A stretch of DNA of 64,000 nt, from the NCBI GenBank assembly GCA_016715115.1, contig JADKBM010000004.1, positions 744,001-808,000 on the forward strand. The letters run 5' to 3'. The position numbers and the translations under genes are program-made. The notes under the pieces were generated by a model, which worked only from the letters and a program-made list of their open reading frames with translations, made no database searches and was not told where the DNA came from. The number at the start of each line of letters is the position of its first letter. Position 1 is the stretch's first letter. Source of the stretch: Acidobacteriota bacterium. GTDB taxonomy: Bacteria > Acidobacteriota > Blastocatellia > Pyrinomonadales > Pyrinomonadaceae. Of this stretch, positions 36,968 through 46,032 are shown one piece after another.

Positions 36968-39900
36968 ATGCAATCAATCATTTCTGTTTCAAGCAGAAGC
37001 ATTAAGGCGTTTTTGTCGTTAATGGTTCTGTTCGTCGCCTGCGTTCCGGCTTTTTCACAAAGCAAAAGCGATCCGCTGCGTTTGCTGCAGTATCGTTCGA
37101 TCGGTCCGTTTCGCGGCGGACGCGCGACGGCCGTTGCCGGAGTTCCCGGACAGCCTAACGTTTATTACTTCGGCGCGACGGGCGGCGGAGTTTGGAAGAC
37201 AACCGACGGCGGCGTCAACTGGGCGCCGGTTTCGGATGCTTTCTTCAAGACCGGTTCGGTCGGCGCCATTGCGGTTGCCGATTCGGATCCGAACGTGATC
37301 TACGTCGGAATGGGCGAATCACCGGTGCGCGGAAATGTCTCGCACGGCGACGGCGTGTACAAATCGACCGATGGCGGCAAATCCTGGAAGCATATCGGAC
37401 TTGGCGATTCACGTCAGATCGGACGAATCAGGGTCCACCCGAAAAATCCCGACATCGTTTACGTCGCCGCGATGGGACATTTGTGGGGTCCGAATCAGGA
37501 GCGCGGAGTCTTCCGTTCGAAAGACGGCGGAAAGACGTGGGATAAGATCCTTTTCAAATCTGCAGAAGCGGGCGCGTTTGATCTGAGTTTCGATCCCGCG
37601 AATCCGAATACGATGTTCGCCGCTTTCTGGCAGGTAAAACGCACGCCCTGGACACTGATCAGCGGCGGCGACGGAAGCGCGATCTACAAATCGACCGACG
37701 GCGGCGACAACTGGACCGACATTTCACGGAACAAGGGATTGCCGTCGGGTGTGCTCGGGAAGATCGGGATTTCGGTCTCGCCGGTCAACTCGAACCGCGT
37801 TTGGGCGATGATCGAGGCAAAAGACGGAGGACTTTACCGATCGGACGACGGCGGCGAGAACTGGATCCGGACGAATGACAGCGCCGGAATCCGCCAGCGG
37901 CCTTGGTATTACACGCGAGTTTATGCCGACACCCAGAACGTCGATACGGTCTATGTTCTCAACGTTCAATTTCACAAATCGATCGACGGCGGCCGGACTT
38001 TCTCGACGATCGGCGTTCCGCACGGCGACAATCACGACCTGTGGATCGCGCCGGAGAACAATTTGCGGATGATCGAGTCCAACGACGGCGGCGCGAATGT
38101 CACCAACGACGGCGGGCAGACCTGGACCGAGCAGGATCAGGCGACGGCGCAGTTCTATCGCGTTGCGCTCGACAACGATTTTCCATACAACATCTACGGC
38201 GCGCAGCAGGACAATTCGACGGTCAAGATCCCGTCGCGCACTTCTGATTTCGGCATCAATGAGACGCACTGGTACGACGTCGGCGGCGGTGAATCCGGTT
38301 GGATCGCGCCGCATCCGGAGAACTCCGACATCATTTTCGCCGGCAGCTACGGCGGACTTTTGACGCGTTACGATCACCGCACAAAACAGCAGCGCGACGT
38401 CAATGTCTATCCGGACAACCCGATGGGCGCCGGCGCCGAAGCGATGAAATATCGTTTCCAGTGGAATTTCCCGATTTTGTTCTCGCCGCACAAAACGGAC
38501 GGCAAGTATCCGCTGTACACGGCCGGGAACGTTCTTTTCAGATCGATGGACGAGGGCCAGTCGTGGCAGGCCATTTCGCCCGATCTGACCCGCAACGACA
38601 AAACGAAACTCGGCGATTCGGGCGGCCCGATCACCCGCGACAACACGAGCGTCGAGTACTACTGCACGATCTTTACCGTCTCTGAATCGCCGGTAACGCC
38701 GGGCGTGATCTGGACGGGAAGCGACGACGGACTCGTTCACGTCACGCGCGACGGCGGCAAGAATTGGGAAAACGTGACGCCGAAGGAAATGCCTGAATGG
38801 ATCCAGATCAACTCGATCGACGCCTCACCGTTCGATGCGGGAACGCTTTACGTCGCGGCGACGGCCTACAAGTCTGACGATTACAAACCGTATCTTTTCA
38901 AAACGACCGATTACGGAAAAACCTGGAAGAAGATCGTCGCCGGAATCGAACCGGACGCGTTCACGCGCGTCGTCCGCGCCGACCCGAACCGCCGCGGATT
39001 TCTTTACGCCGGAACCGAAACGGGAATGTACTACTCGTCGAACGACGGCGAAAATTGGTCGAGTCTGCGTTTGAATCTTCCGGTGGTTCCGATCACCGAC
39101 CTGGCCGTTCACAAACGCGAAGGCGACCTTGTCGTCGCCACTCAGGGACGTTCGTTCTATGTCCTCGACAATCTGCCGTTGCTGTATCAGCTGGCTGACG
39201 CGCAGAAGTCTCAGAACTTCCTTTTCAAGCCGGAAGACACGTATCGCACGCCCGGATTTGGAGGCTTTCAGGTTCCCGCCGGCGCGCCGATCGGAGCGAA
39301 TCCGCCAAATGGCGCCGTCGTTCATTATTATTTGAAGGAAAAGCCCAAACAGGACGTCGTGATCGAGTTTTTGGACGTGAGCGGCAAGACTGTTCGCAAG
39401 TTTACGGGCCGCGTCCCCCGCGAAGGCGCACAGACACCGCCGCCGATGCCGGGAGATGCACCGGTATCGATGGAGCCGGGTTTGAATCGTTTCGTTTGGA
39501 ATTTCCGTTACCCGAATGCGACCGGGTTGCCGGGCCTCATTATGTGGGGCGGAAGCCTGAGCGGTCCGCGTGCTGTGCCGGGCAGTTATCAGGTGCGCTT
39601 GTCGGTCGACGGCAAAGCCGTATCGACCGAGAGTTTCGCCGTCAAGGCCGATCCGCGCCTCGGAACTACACCCGAGGAGTTCCAGAAACAGTTCGACTTT
39701 TTGATGAAGGTCAATTCGAAACTGACGGAAACTCACCAAACGATCCTCGAGATCCGCGATGTCCGGAAGCAGTTCGAGGATCTGGCTGCTCGTCTCGGAG
39801 CCGATCAGAAGGAACTCCGCGACAAGGCCGCCGAGATCGTCAAGAAGATCACGGCGATCGAGGAAGAATTGAACCAGACGAAGATCAGATCGTCGCAGGA

Positions 39901-40135
39901 CGCGCTGAATTTTCCGATCAGGCTGAACAACAAACTCGCCGCGTTGGGTTCGTCCGTGGACAGCGCCGATTACCAGCCGACGAATCAGGCGTACGTTGTT
40001 TACGACGATCTGGTCGGCCGGATCGACGCTCAGATCGCCGCATTCGGGCAGATGAAATCGACGGAAATCGCTGAGTTCAACAAGGCGTTTGCGGCAAAGG
40101 GGTTGCCGGTAATCACCTTGAAGAGCAAACAATAG
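36968..40135 (+). CDS. Large secreted Asp-box (BNR/VPS10-like) beta-propeller protein
   Basis: A 1055-residue exported protein (signal peptide to about residue 26, ending PAFSQ). Residues about 35-740 carry repeated Asp-box motifs such as KSTDGGKSWK, RSKDGGKTWD, KSTDGGDNWT, RSDDGGENW, VTRDGGKNWE and KTTDYGKTWK, which mark sialidase/sortilin-type propellers, probably two in tandem. A beta-sandwich-like section (about 790-890) and a helical, probably coiled-coil tail (about 890-1050, with RDKAAEIVKKITAIEEELN) follow. No sialidase catalytic residues were recognised, so it is more likely a binding or scaffold protein than a hydrolase. The ATG at 36968 follows AAAGGAA at good spacing. Confidence 0.85.
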   Translation: MQSIISVSSRSIKAFLSLMVLFVACVPAFSQSKSDPLRLLQYRSIGPFRGGRATAVAGVPGQPNVYYFGATGGGVWKTTDGGVNWAPVSDAFFKTGSVGAIAVADSDPNVIYVGMGESPVRGNVSHGDGVYKSTDGGKSWKHIGLGDSRQIGRIRVHPKNPDIVYVAAMGHLWGPNQERGVFRSKDGGKTWDKILFKSAEAGAFDLSFDPANPNTMFAAFWQVKRTPWTLISGGDGSAIYKSTDGGDNWTDISRNKGLPSGVLGKIGISVSPVNSNRVWAMIEAKDGGLYRSDDGGENWIRTNDSAGIRQRPWYYTRVYADTQNVDTVYVLNVQFHKSIDGGRTFSTIGVPHGDNHDLWIAPENNLRMIESNDGGANVTNDGGQTWTEQDQATAQFYRVALDNDFPYNIYGAQQDNSTVKIPSRTSDFGINETHWYDVGGGESGWIAPHPENSDIIFAGSYGGLLTRYDHRTKQQRDVNVYPDNPMGAGAEAMKYRFQWNFPILFSPHKTDGKYPLYTAGNVLFRSMDEGQSWQAISPDLTRNDKTKLGDSGGPITRDNTSVEYYCTIFTVSESPVTPGVIWTGSDDGLVHVTRDGGKNWENVTPKEMPEWIQINSIDASPFDAGTLYVAATAYKSDDYKPYLFKTTDYGKTWKKIVAGIEPDAFTRVVRADPNRRGFLYAGTETGMYYSSNDGENWSSLRLNLPVVPITDLAVHKREGDLVVATQGRSFYVLDNLPLLYQLADAQKSQNFLFKPEDTYRTPGFGGFQVPAGAPIGANPPNGAVVHYYLKEKPKQDVVIEFLDVSGKTVRKFTGRVPREGAQTPPPMPGDAPVSMEPGLNRFVWNFRYPNATGLPGLIMWGGSLSGPRAVPGSYQVRLSVDGKAVSTESFAVKADPRLGTTPEEFQKQFDFLMKVNSKLTETHQTILEIRDVRKQFEDLAARLGADQKELRDKAAEIVKKITAIEEELNQTKIRSSQDALNFPIRLNNKLAALGSSVDSADYQPTNQAYVVYDDLVGRIDAQIAAFGQMKSTEIAEFNKAFAAKGLPVITLKSKQ

Positions 40136-40220
40136 AGCGTTTACGAACTGGATAAAACGGGAGTCTTCGCACGGATCTTTTTGAAGTTTTCGTGAAATTC
40201 TCCAGACAGAGGATCAAAAT

Positions 40221-40931
40221 ATGTTTCCGATCGGCGATGACAATTCGGACGTTTATATCGTCCCTTACGTCAATTACATCTTTATCGCGCTCAACGTTCT
40301 GGTTTTCGTCTTTCTCCAGGGGCTTGGCGGAAACGAAGCGTTCACGTACGCTTTTTCGCTGGTGCCGAGGGAGATCGCGACCGGCATTGATATTACCGGT
40401 GTGCAGACAGTTTCGAACGGACTCGGACAGACCGGTCAGATTCCACACTACGCGACTCCGCTGCCGGTCTATTTCAATTTCCTGAGTTCGATGTTTATGC
40501 ACGGCGATTTCGGCCATATTTTCGGCAATATGCTGTTTTTGTGGATCTTCGGAGACAACATCGAGAATCGCATCGGCCACATCCGTTTCGCGATCTTCTA
40601 CCTGATCTGCGGGATCGCCGCGGCGCTCGGTCAGATCGTGATGGACTCAGGTTCGATAATTCCGATGCTTGGCGCGTCCGGCGCGATCTCCGGCGTGCTC
40701 GGCGGCTATGTTCTGCTCTTTCCGACGAACCGTGTCCGGGTGATAATGTTCCGATTTATGATGCAGACGGTTCCGGCGTGGGTCGCGCTCGGACTCTGGA
40801 TCGGAATGCAGGTCGTGCTCGGTTACTTGTCGCCCTCGGGTGGCGGAGGCGTGGCGTATGCGGCGCACATCGGCGGATTCGTCGCCGGACTCGCGCTGAT
40901 CAAGGTCTTCGCGCTCGGCAAGTCCGGCTAG
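40221..40931 (+). CDS. Rhomboid-family intramembrane serine protease
   Basis: A 236-residue six-helix rhomboid. The catalytic Ser is in LGASGAISGVLGGY near residue 154 and the paired His in AAHIGGFVAGL near residue 216; the HGDFGHIFGNMLFLWIFG segment (near residue 95) supplies the conserved His and Asn of the active site. An extended loop between helices 1 and 2 (about residues 35-85) is typical of this bacterial subgroup. These proteases cleave transmembrane segments of other membrane proteins; the substrate is unknown. The start follows the propeller gene by 85 bases. Confidence 0.93.
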   Translation: MFPIGDDNSDVYIVPYVNYIFIALNVLVFVFLQGLGGNEAFTYAFSLVPREIATGIDITGVQTVSNGLGQTGQIPHYATPLPVYFNFLSSMFMHGDFGHIFGNMLFLWIFGDNIENRIGHIRFAIFYLICGIAAALGQIVMDSGSIIPMLGASGAISGVLGGYVLLFPTNRVRVIMFRFMMQTVPAWVALGLWIGMQVVLGYLSPSGGGGVAYAAHIGGFVAGLALIKVFALGKSG

Positions 40932-41001
40932 GAGTTGATGACCGGCGATTTTGATTTTGCGACATAAAATTGAATAATCCTTGTTTCGGTTTCGCAAATT
41001 T

Positions 41002-42195
41002 ATGTCGTCGGCACGATCAAATCAGATAACGATCCTCAAGGTTTTTCTTCACGCCGGGTTCTTCATTTCCGGAATTTCGACTGTTTTGATCGGGCAGGTT
41101 CTGCCGATCCTATCCAAGAAGTTCGCGCTGAACGACCAACAGACGGCGGGCTTCTTTCCGGCGCAGTTCGCGGGGTCGCTCGCCGGAACGTTCCTGACGA
41201 ACTGGTTCGGGAAACGCGGCCGTTTCCTGACGGCAAGCTCGGTTGGGTGTTTTTTGATGGCCGTCGGCGTCTTTCTCCTCAACCTTGGAAGTTTCAAACT
41301 TTGCCTTTTGGGCTTTTTCGTCAATGGTCTCGGGATCGGACTGACGCTCCCGGCGATCAATATGCTGATCCTCGAACTCTCGCCGTTGCGCGCGACTTCG
41401 GCGCTGAGCATACTGAACTTCTTTTGGGGATTCGGCGCGATCGTCAGCCAACCTTTTGTCGATTCGCTCAGCCGCGGTTCGGACATCTTTCTGCCGACCG
41501 CGATTCTCTCGGGCTTGCTCGCGACCGTCGGAATCGCGATCGCTGTAATGCCGTCCGCGCTCGAACCCGTTAACAATTCGAAAGACGGGGCCGAATCCGA
41601 GCCCGATCCACCGATCTGGAGCAATCCGATCGCCTGGATGATCGCCGGTTTCAACTTCATTCACGTCGGCTTTGAGAGCGCGATGGGCGGCTGGCTCAAG
41701 ACTTACACCGAACGGCTCGAAACAACGGCGGCGATGCATTTGTTGCCGCCGATCCTGCTTTACTTCTTGTTCTTCGTCATCGGTCGCGGGGTGGCGCCGC
41801 TGTTTTTCCGCTTTCTGAACGAGAACCGAATGCTCATCGCAAGTCTCGTGATCACGCTCGCCGGAATTGTCACGATTCTTTCGGCGCAGAACGTCTTCGT
41901 CCTCGGAGTCGGCGCCGCGATTGCCGGGTTCGGAACTTCGTCGATCTTTCCCACCAATATGTCGCGTTTCACGAAGACGTTCGGCCCGACGGCCTCGCGG
42001 CGCGCGACTCCGTTCTTCATCTGCGGAACGCTCGGCGCCGCGTTCACGACTTGGTTCATCGGCACGGTCTCGACCCGGTTCGACAGTTTGCGGGCGGGAA
42101 TGTTTATGCTTCTGGCGAGCGTTATCGTCTTGCTCGTGTTGCAGTTCGGCCTTCAGCTTCGCACAAAACGCGCAGCCCTAGGAGAGCGGGATTGA
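41002..42195 (+). CDS. MFS transporter
   Basis: A 397-residue major facilitator with twelve predicted helices split by a short acidic central loop (about residue 185, NNSKDGAESEPDPP). The first-half signature between helices 2 and 3 is weak (NWFGKRGRF near residue 60). The overall pattern resembles sugar-type FucP-like or unknown-substrate MFS proteins; no substrate can be assigned. ATG at 41002 is chosen over an in-frame TTG at 40981. Its stop codon lies at the first unit of a GATTTGC heptad array that continues downstream. Confidence 0.87.
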   Translation: MSSARSNQITILKVFLHAGFFISGISTVLIGQVLPILSKKFALNDQQTAGFFPAQFAGSLAGTFLTNWFGKRGRFLTASSVGCFLMAVGVFLLNLGSFKLCLLGFFVNGLGIGLTLPAINMLILELSPLRATSALSILNFFWGFGAIVSQPFVDSLSRGSDIFLPTAILSGLLATVGIAIAVMPSALEPVNNSKDGAESEPDPPIWSNPIAWMIAGFNFIHVGFESAMGGWLKTYTERLETTAAMHLLPPILLYFLFFVIGRGVAPLFFRFLNENRMLIASLVITLAGIVTILSAQNVFVLGVGAAIAGFGTSSIFPTNMSRFTKTFGPTASRRATPFFICGTLGAAFTTWFIGTVSTRFDSLRAGMFMLLASVIVLLVLQFGLQLRTKRAALGERD

Positions 42196-42282
42196 TTTGC
42201 GATTTGCGATTTGCGATTTGCGATTTGCGATTTGCGATTTTGCGATTTGCGATCACTTCTCACTTCTCGGTTCTCACTTCTC
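42194..42282. repeat. Heptad arrays GATTTGC and CACTTCT
   Basis: Eight units of GATTTGC (one with an extra T) run from 42194 to 42250, followed at 42254-42282 by about four units of CACTTCT/CGGTTCT. The first unit overlaps the TGA stop of the MFS gene, and the array ends just before the stop of the convergent SUKH gene. The second unit type is similar to the reverse complement of the GAACTGA units at 16624. Confidence 0.85.
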
Positions 42283-42290
42283 AAAATCCT

Positions 42291-42707
42291 TTAGCTCTCG
42301 CCGTCGATCCAAACTTCCTTGATCCAAGTCCCGAGATCGGGCCACTTGTCGTCGGACTGCCCGCTTGAGGACCAGGATTCGATCTCGCCCTTGCGATTGA
42401 TGCAATAGTAATCGCCGTTGTATTCGCAAAACGGCAAAAGGCTCTGTGGAATCTCGATCTCGTCCCAGGCATACTCGGCGATCTCAACGAGATTCAGGTA
42501 GTCGCAATCGTCGGTTACGATCGCCGGTTCGACATCGCCGAAACCGACGTCGCTGGCTTCGAGCAAATAGCGGCGGTAATCTTCGGGGAATTTTACGTTG
42601 AGGCGTTTCTCTGCGGCGTTGACTTCGGCTTCGGTCGGCAATCTGAAGGGATCGGGAACATCTTCGTTCAGCCCGCGCAACTCGTCAATAACGTCCGATA
42701 AATTCAT
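42291..42707 (-). CDS. SMI1/KNR4 (SUKH) family protein
   Basis: A 138-residue single-domain SUKH protein. The N-terminal LPTEAEVNAAEKRLNVKFPEDYRRYLLEAS pattern, the central FGDVEPAIVTDD and the C-terminal SLLPFCEYNGDYYCINRKGEI with the final WIKEVW match the family. SUKH proteins often act as immunity proteins to contact-dependent or RHS-type toxins in polymorphic toxin loci, but many stand alone. No toxin gene is next to it; the RHS region is about 13 kb away. A solitary immunity or regulatory role is therefore open. Confidence 0.85.
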   Translation of the reverse strand: MNLSDVIDELRGLNEDVPDPFRLPTEAEVNAAEKRLNVKFPEDYRRYLLEASDVGFGDVEPAIVTDDCDYLNLVEIAEYAWDEIEIPQSLLPFCEYNGDYYCINRKGEIESWSSSGQSDDKWPDLGTWIKEVWIDGES

Positions 42708-42850
42708 ATTAAGTCGATTTTAGAGTGTCACGCTGCGAGAAAAACCGCAGCATAAGTTTGTCCACCCCTTTTATAAAGCAAAAGCCCGCTTTTGGCAACA
42801 GAAATCTTTGTTGCTCAAAGCTGGTCAGAATCATTGATCGGGTATTGAAA

Positions 42851-43582
42851 TCAGTCATTTAGGAGTCGATCCGATGTGACCGTTGGCGTAAAACCGTCAA
42901 GGTTTAACCGGACCATTCCGCCGGCATCCGAAAACGTCGGCATCGATGCCCGTCGTTGGTCGCGGTATCGATAGAAAAGCAGTCCGGCGACGATTCCCGT
43001 CAAGACCGCCAGACCGAGCGCGGAGACAATCGCAACCGCCGTGCCGACGAACATATCAGCCATCGACCGGGCAAGATATCGCTCGGCTTTCTGCAGATAG
43101 TTCGGATCTTTGCCGAGCCATTGAACGGTCTTTTCATATTTGACCTTGTCGAGAAGAAGTCCGGCTTTGTTGACATCCGTTGTGTCGAACAAGAAGACGT
43201 TGAAATTACCGATACGGCGATAAACAGTTGGCGGGTCGGACGCAAGCGCGGCAAGTTTCTCGGTGAACGCCGCATCGGCCGCAATGCTTGCCTGGGGCGT
43301 CGGATACTCGACGATCAGAAGTTTCCCTTCATCGTAAGGCGCCGTCACGGCTTCGGTTCCGCCGGCAAAGTCGATCAGGTCGAGAACCTCGCGCGGTCCG
43401 AGCACGGCCTTCAGCTTATCGGAATTGTTCGTGATCGTTGCCGAATCAAAAACGGATTCCCAATCGGGAAGGTTTTTGATAAGCACGGGAATTTCGTCGT
43501 CGGCGATCTGGATCGCCGTCTGGGCTCGCAGGCCGGAAACGCAATAAAATAGAACCAGGCTGAAAAGTAAATACCGCTTCAT
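42851..43582 (-). CDS. Secreted, C-terminally membrane-anchored protein of unknown function
   Basis: A 243-residue protein with a signal peptide (about residues 1-20, ending SGLRA-QT) and one strong transmembrane helix (about residues 180-205) followed by a basic YRYRDQRR segment and a roughly 30-residue cytoplasmic tail. The external part (residues 21-175) is alpha/beta, with APYDEGKLLIVEYPTPQAS and YRRIGNFNVFLFDT as its best ordered segments. No family is recognised. The single-pass layout would allow sensing or anchoring. It is divergent from the ECF sigma factor gene, which could indicate a functional link, but this is weak inference. Confidence 0.7.
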   Translation of the reverse strand: MKRYLLFSLVLFYCVSGLRAQTAIQIADDEIPVLIKNLPDWESVFDSATITNNSDKLKAVLGPREVLDLIDFAGGTEAVTAPYDEGKLLIVEYPTPQASIAADAAFTEKLAALASDPPTVYRRIGNFNVFLFDTTDVNKAGLLLDKVKYEKTVQWLGKDPNYLQKAERYLARSMADMFVGTAVAIVSALGLAVLTGIVAGLLFYRYRDQRRASMPTFSDAGGMVRLNLDGFTPTVTSDRLLND

Positions 43583-43828
43583 TCGTCTTTTTTGCAGCGC
43601 CGGAATCGGATTCGTCGCCGAAGGAACTACGATTCTAGCATTTTCAGGGCAGAAATCGATAGTGGGACGGAAATCAACGAAAGCGTGTACGAACTGCGCC
43701 GGATGCTACACCTTTTGGTTTGCGGGAATACCCTTTGATGCCGAACGTGTTTGAGAGTATGTCCGAAAAATACTCACAACTGCGTTTCTTTTCGGAGTTT
43801 TTGGCCGATTTTACGACACATTCCGGGT

Positions 43829-43844
43829 TTGGCACGCTAATTGA
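43829..43844 (+). promoter_or_regulatory. Sigma-54-type -24/-12 promoter of the ECF sigma gene
   Basis: TTGGCACG-N4-TTGA at 43829-43844 matches the -24 element perfectly and the -12 element except that the final GC is GA; the GG-to-GA spacing is the required 10 bases. Transcription would start near 43855, 15 bases before the start codon at 43870, leaving room for the strong GGGGGG ribosome site. Confidence 0.45.
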
Positions 43845-43869
43845 CTCTCTAACCGCGGGGGGAATTGAA

Positions 43870-44535
43870 ATGACTACTACGGAAACTTTGAATCTATCGG
43901 TGCTCGGCGGTCTGGTCGTAACGGAAGTTGACGATTTGGAATTGGCAGAAGTCGAGAAGTTTGAAAACGTCGGGAAAGCGACCGACATCTCGCTTGCGCG
44001 ATCAGCGGCGACCGGCGATATGTTCGCGTTCGAAGAGCTTTATCAGCGCCATCACCGTCGGGTTTACTCGATCTGTTTGCGAATGCTGCAGAGCGCGTCC
44101 GAGGCTGAAGATCTAACCCAGGATGTCTTTATCCAGCTTTATCGAAAGATCGGCAGTTTTCGCGGAGACTCCGCGTTCACGACCTGGCTCCATCGAATGA
44201 CGGTCAATCAGGTTTTGATGCACTTCCGCAAAAGGACCGTGAAGTTTGAAAAGACGACGGAAGAGGGCGAAACGCCGGTGCAGATCGTCAACGGAACGGA
44301 AAACCACCGTCGTATGCCGGTGGTCGATCGGATCGCACTCGAAAGCGCGATCGCGCAATTGCCGAATGGCTACAAGAGTGTGTTCGTTCTCCACGATGTT
44401 GAAGGATACGAGCACGAAGAGGTCGCCAAGATACTGGGCTGCTCGGTCGGAACATCCAAATCCCAGCTCCACAAGGCGCGCCTGAAGCTGCGCAAGCTTC
44501 TGCAAAAGAAATCCAACCCGCGTTTGGTTTGGTAA
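43870..44535 (+). CDS. ECF-type RNA polymerase sigma factor
   Basis: A 221-residue alternative sigma factor with region 2 (residues about 45-115, with FEELYQRHHRRVYSICLRML and EDLTQDVFIQLYRKIGSF in part) and region 4 (about 160-215, with LPNGYKSVFVLHDVEGYEHEEVA in part followed by LGCSVGTSKSQLHKARLKLR). A polar stretch of about 40 residues precedes region 2. ATG at 43870 was chosen because a GGGGGGAAT ribosome site lies at ideal spacing; an upstream frame from 43720 would cross the predicted promoter. No anti-sigma gene is adjacent; the divergent anchored protein at 42851 is the only candidate nearby. A strong terminator follows. Confidence 0.92.
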   Translation: MTTTETLNLSVLGGLVVTEVDDLELAEVEKFENVGKATDISLARSAATGDMFAFEELYQRHHRRVYSICLRMLQSASEAEDLTQDVFIQLYRKIGSFRGDSAFTTWLHRMTVNQVLMHFRKRTVKFEKTTEEGETPVQIVNGTENHRRMPVVDRIALESAIAQLPNGYKSVFVLHDVEGYEHEEVAKILGCSVGTSKSQLHKARLKLRKLLQKKSNPRLVW

Positions 44536-44561
44536 CTGTCCCGAAATTGCCCCGAAATCAG

Positions 44562-44591
44562 AAAAGGCCCGCCGAATCCGGCGGGCCTTTT
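44562..44591. terminator. Bidirectional Rho-independent terminator
   Basis: GGCCCGCCG (44566-44574) pairs perfectly with CGGCGGGCC (44579-44587) over a four-base loop, flanked by four A on the left and four T on the right. It separates the convergent sigma factor gene and the 44608-45129 gene and would stop both. Confidence 0.9.
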
Positions 44592-44607
44592 CATATCGGA
44601 CGGATGT

Positions 44608-45129
44608 TCATTTTGCCCGTTCAAGCTTCATTTCAAAGAACTTGATCCAGCTTTTGCCGTCGCGCGAGAACTCACCGATCTCGAGCCAAACATCACGGAT
44701 CGTCGAAATCGTGTAGCGAATGGTACCGGATGGCGTTTGAAAACCCCACTCGAAACCGTTCTCGCGTGTGCGGAAATCATAGTCACCGCTGGCGCCGGTT
44801 GCGAGATGGGTCTGAAAGCGGTATTTCGACGCGTTCGCATCGAACGAAAGAAGCGCCAGCGTTTCATGTATGACGCGGCCTTCAGGGTTTTTGAAGTTTC
44901 CCTCGATCAAGAGTGCCAACCCGCCGAGTTTCCGCTGAACCGTTTCGGTTCCGGTAAATGTTGATCTGGTCGAACCTTGCTGCATCCAACCCGCACCGTT
45001 CCACTGTCCGACCATACTATCGACCTTTTTCATTTCGCCCTTTTGAAGATCGGTGTTCATCTGCTGTCCGAAACCGCCGATAGCGAAGGCCAACGCCAAC
45101 AAATTAACCAATAAGAATCTTTGAATCAT
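44608..45129 (-). CDS. Secreted DUF1579-like protein
   Basis: A 173-residue protein with a signal peptide (about residues 1-21, ending GGFG-QQ). The mature part is a small beta-barrel-like domain with MVGQWNGAGWM near residue 40, ETVQRKLGGLALLIEG near residue 63, LSFDANASKYRF near residue 95 and a C-terminal WIKFFEMKLER, a pattern shared with DUF1579-type lipocalin-like proteins. These are usually of unknown function. It converges on the ECF sigma gene, with a shared terminator between. Confidence 0.72.
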   Translation of the reverse strand: MIQRFLLVNLLALAFAIGGFGQQMNTDLQKGEMKKVDSMVGQWNGAGWMQQGSTRSTFTGTETVQRKLGGLALLIEGNFKNPEGRVIHETLALLSFDANASKYRFQTHLATGASGDYDFRTRENGFEWGFQTPSGTIRYTISTIRDVWLEIGEFSRDGKSWIKFFEMKLERAK

Positions 45130-45200
45130 AAATTACCTCGTCGCTGCATATCGGATTATCAATCTTCCGAGAGCGGCAAGTCTTGTAAATTTGCGACATT

Positions 45201-45998
45201 CTATTCTGACTTCTTTACGAGGTGCCCGTGGGTAATAATGTTTACCTTTCGAGCGTACGAGTTCGGCGTTCTTTTCGTCACCGACGCGAATTCGCGTGCA
45301 AGGTGCGATTGGTCTGAGAATCCGGTCGCTGCCGCACGCTCCGCCCAACTGGCGGAGCCCTGTTCAACGATATGAACGGACGCGGCGCGCAGTCGGCGGG
45401 TTCGGGCAAACTGCTTCGGCGTCAGCCCGGATGCGGCCTTGAAGCGGCGTTCCAGTTGCCTCGGACTGATGCCGATGTGTCGCGCAAGATCACCGATCTT
45501 AACTTCCCCGCCACAGTCTTCAATGACCGCCGCCGCGGCCGCTACGACAACGTCTATGCTTTCAGGCGCAAGTCCGATCGAGCGGATTCGCTCTTCGAAA
45601 ACCGCGATCGCTTCTCCGAAATTAGTGCATTCGGCGAGCATCGCTTCAAGTCCGGCCGTCAGTATCGGCGAAAAATCGGGATCTATAATTCGATTTTCAA
45701 GAAACAAACACGGATCCGCGGAAACTACGGACCCGCAAGCGGCAGGTGCGATGCGCATACCCCAGAATACTTCGTTCTGAAGAACCGGCGCGGTGATCAC
45801 TTTCAGGTACAGACCGCTGAAGGCCAAGCCCGAAAGACCAGGTTGCGGACTTTTTCGGAAAAAGAGCGAAACGCATCCGTCGGGAAAGACTTCGTGTTGA
45901 AAGACGCCATCGAACTCACCGGTCTGAAACTCCCAGAATGAGAAGATGATATGTGCGACGTCCGGGGACGGCACGGCTTCACGGTAGAAGAGTCTCAT
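45201..45998 (-). CDS. AraC-family transcriptional regulator
   Basis: A 265-residue regulator. The N-terminal part (about residues 1-150) resembles the DUF6597-like sensor domain of AraC proteins (HEVFPDGCVSLFF), and the C-terminal 100 residues hold the double helix-turn-helix: IGDLARHIGISPRQLERRFKAASGLTPKQF in part around residues 172-200 and ERAAATGFSDQSHLAREFAS around residues 225-243. ATG at 45998 is chosen because AAAGGAA lies 4 bases upstream. It follows the lysine-6-dehydrogenase-like gene by 34 bases on the same strand and may respond to the same metabolite, though this is inference. Confidence 0.9.
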   Translation of the reverse strand: MRLFYREAVPSPDVAHIIFSFWEFQTGEFDGVFQHEVFPDGCVSLFFRKSPQPGLSGLAFSGLYLKVITAPVLQNEVFWGMRIAPAACGSVVSADPCLFLENRIIDPDFSPILTAGLEAMLAECTNFGEAIAVFEERIRSIGLAPESIDVVVAAAAAVIEDCGGEVKIGDLARHIGISPRQLERRFKAASGLTPKQFARTRRLRAASVHIVEQGSASWAERAAATGFSDQSHLAREFASVTKRTPNSYARKVNIITHGHLVKKSE

Positions 45999-46032
45999 CG
46001 ATTCCTTTCGAATTTTGGCGTCGGCCGAAAAC

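Noticed and set aside
38825..40132. Minus-strand open frame (435 codons) across the propeller gene
   Set aside because: Antisense shadow; no domain, and the sense frame has clear Asp-box repeats.
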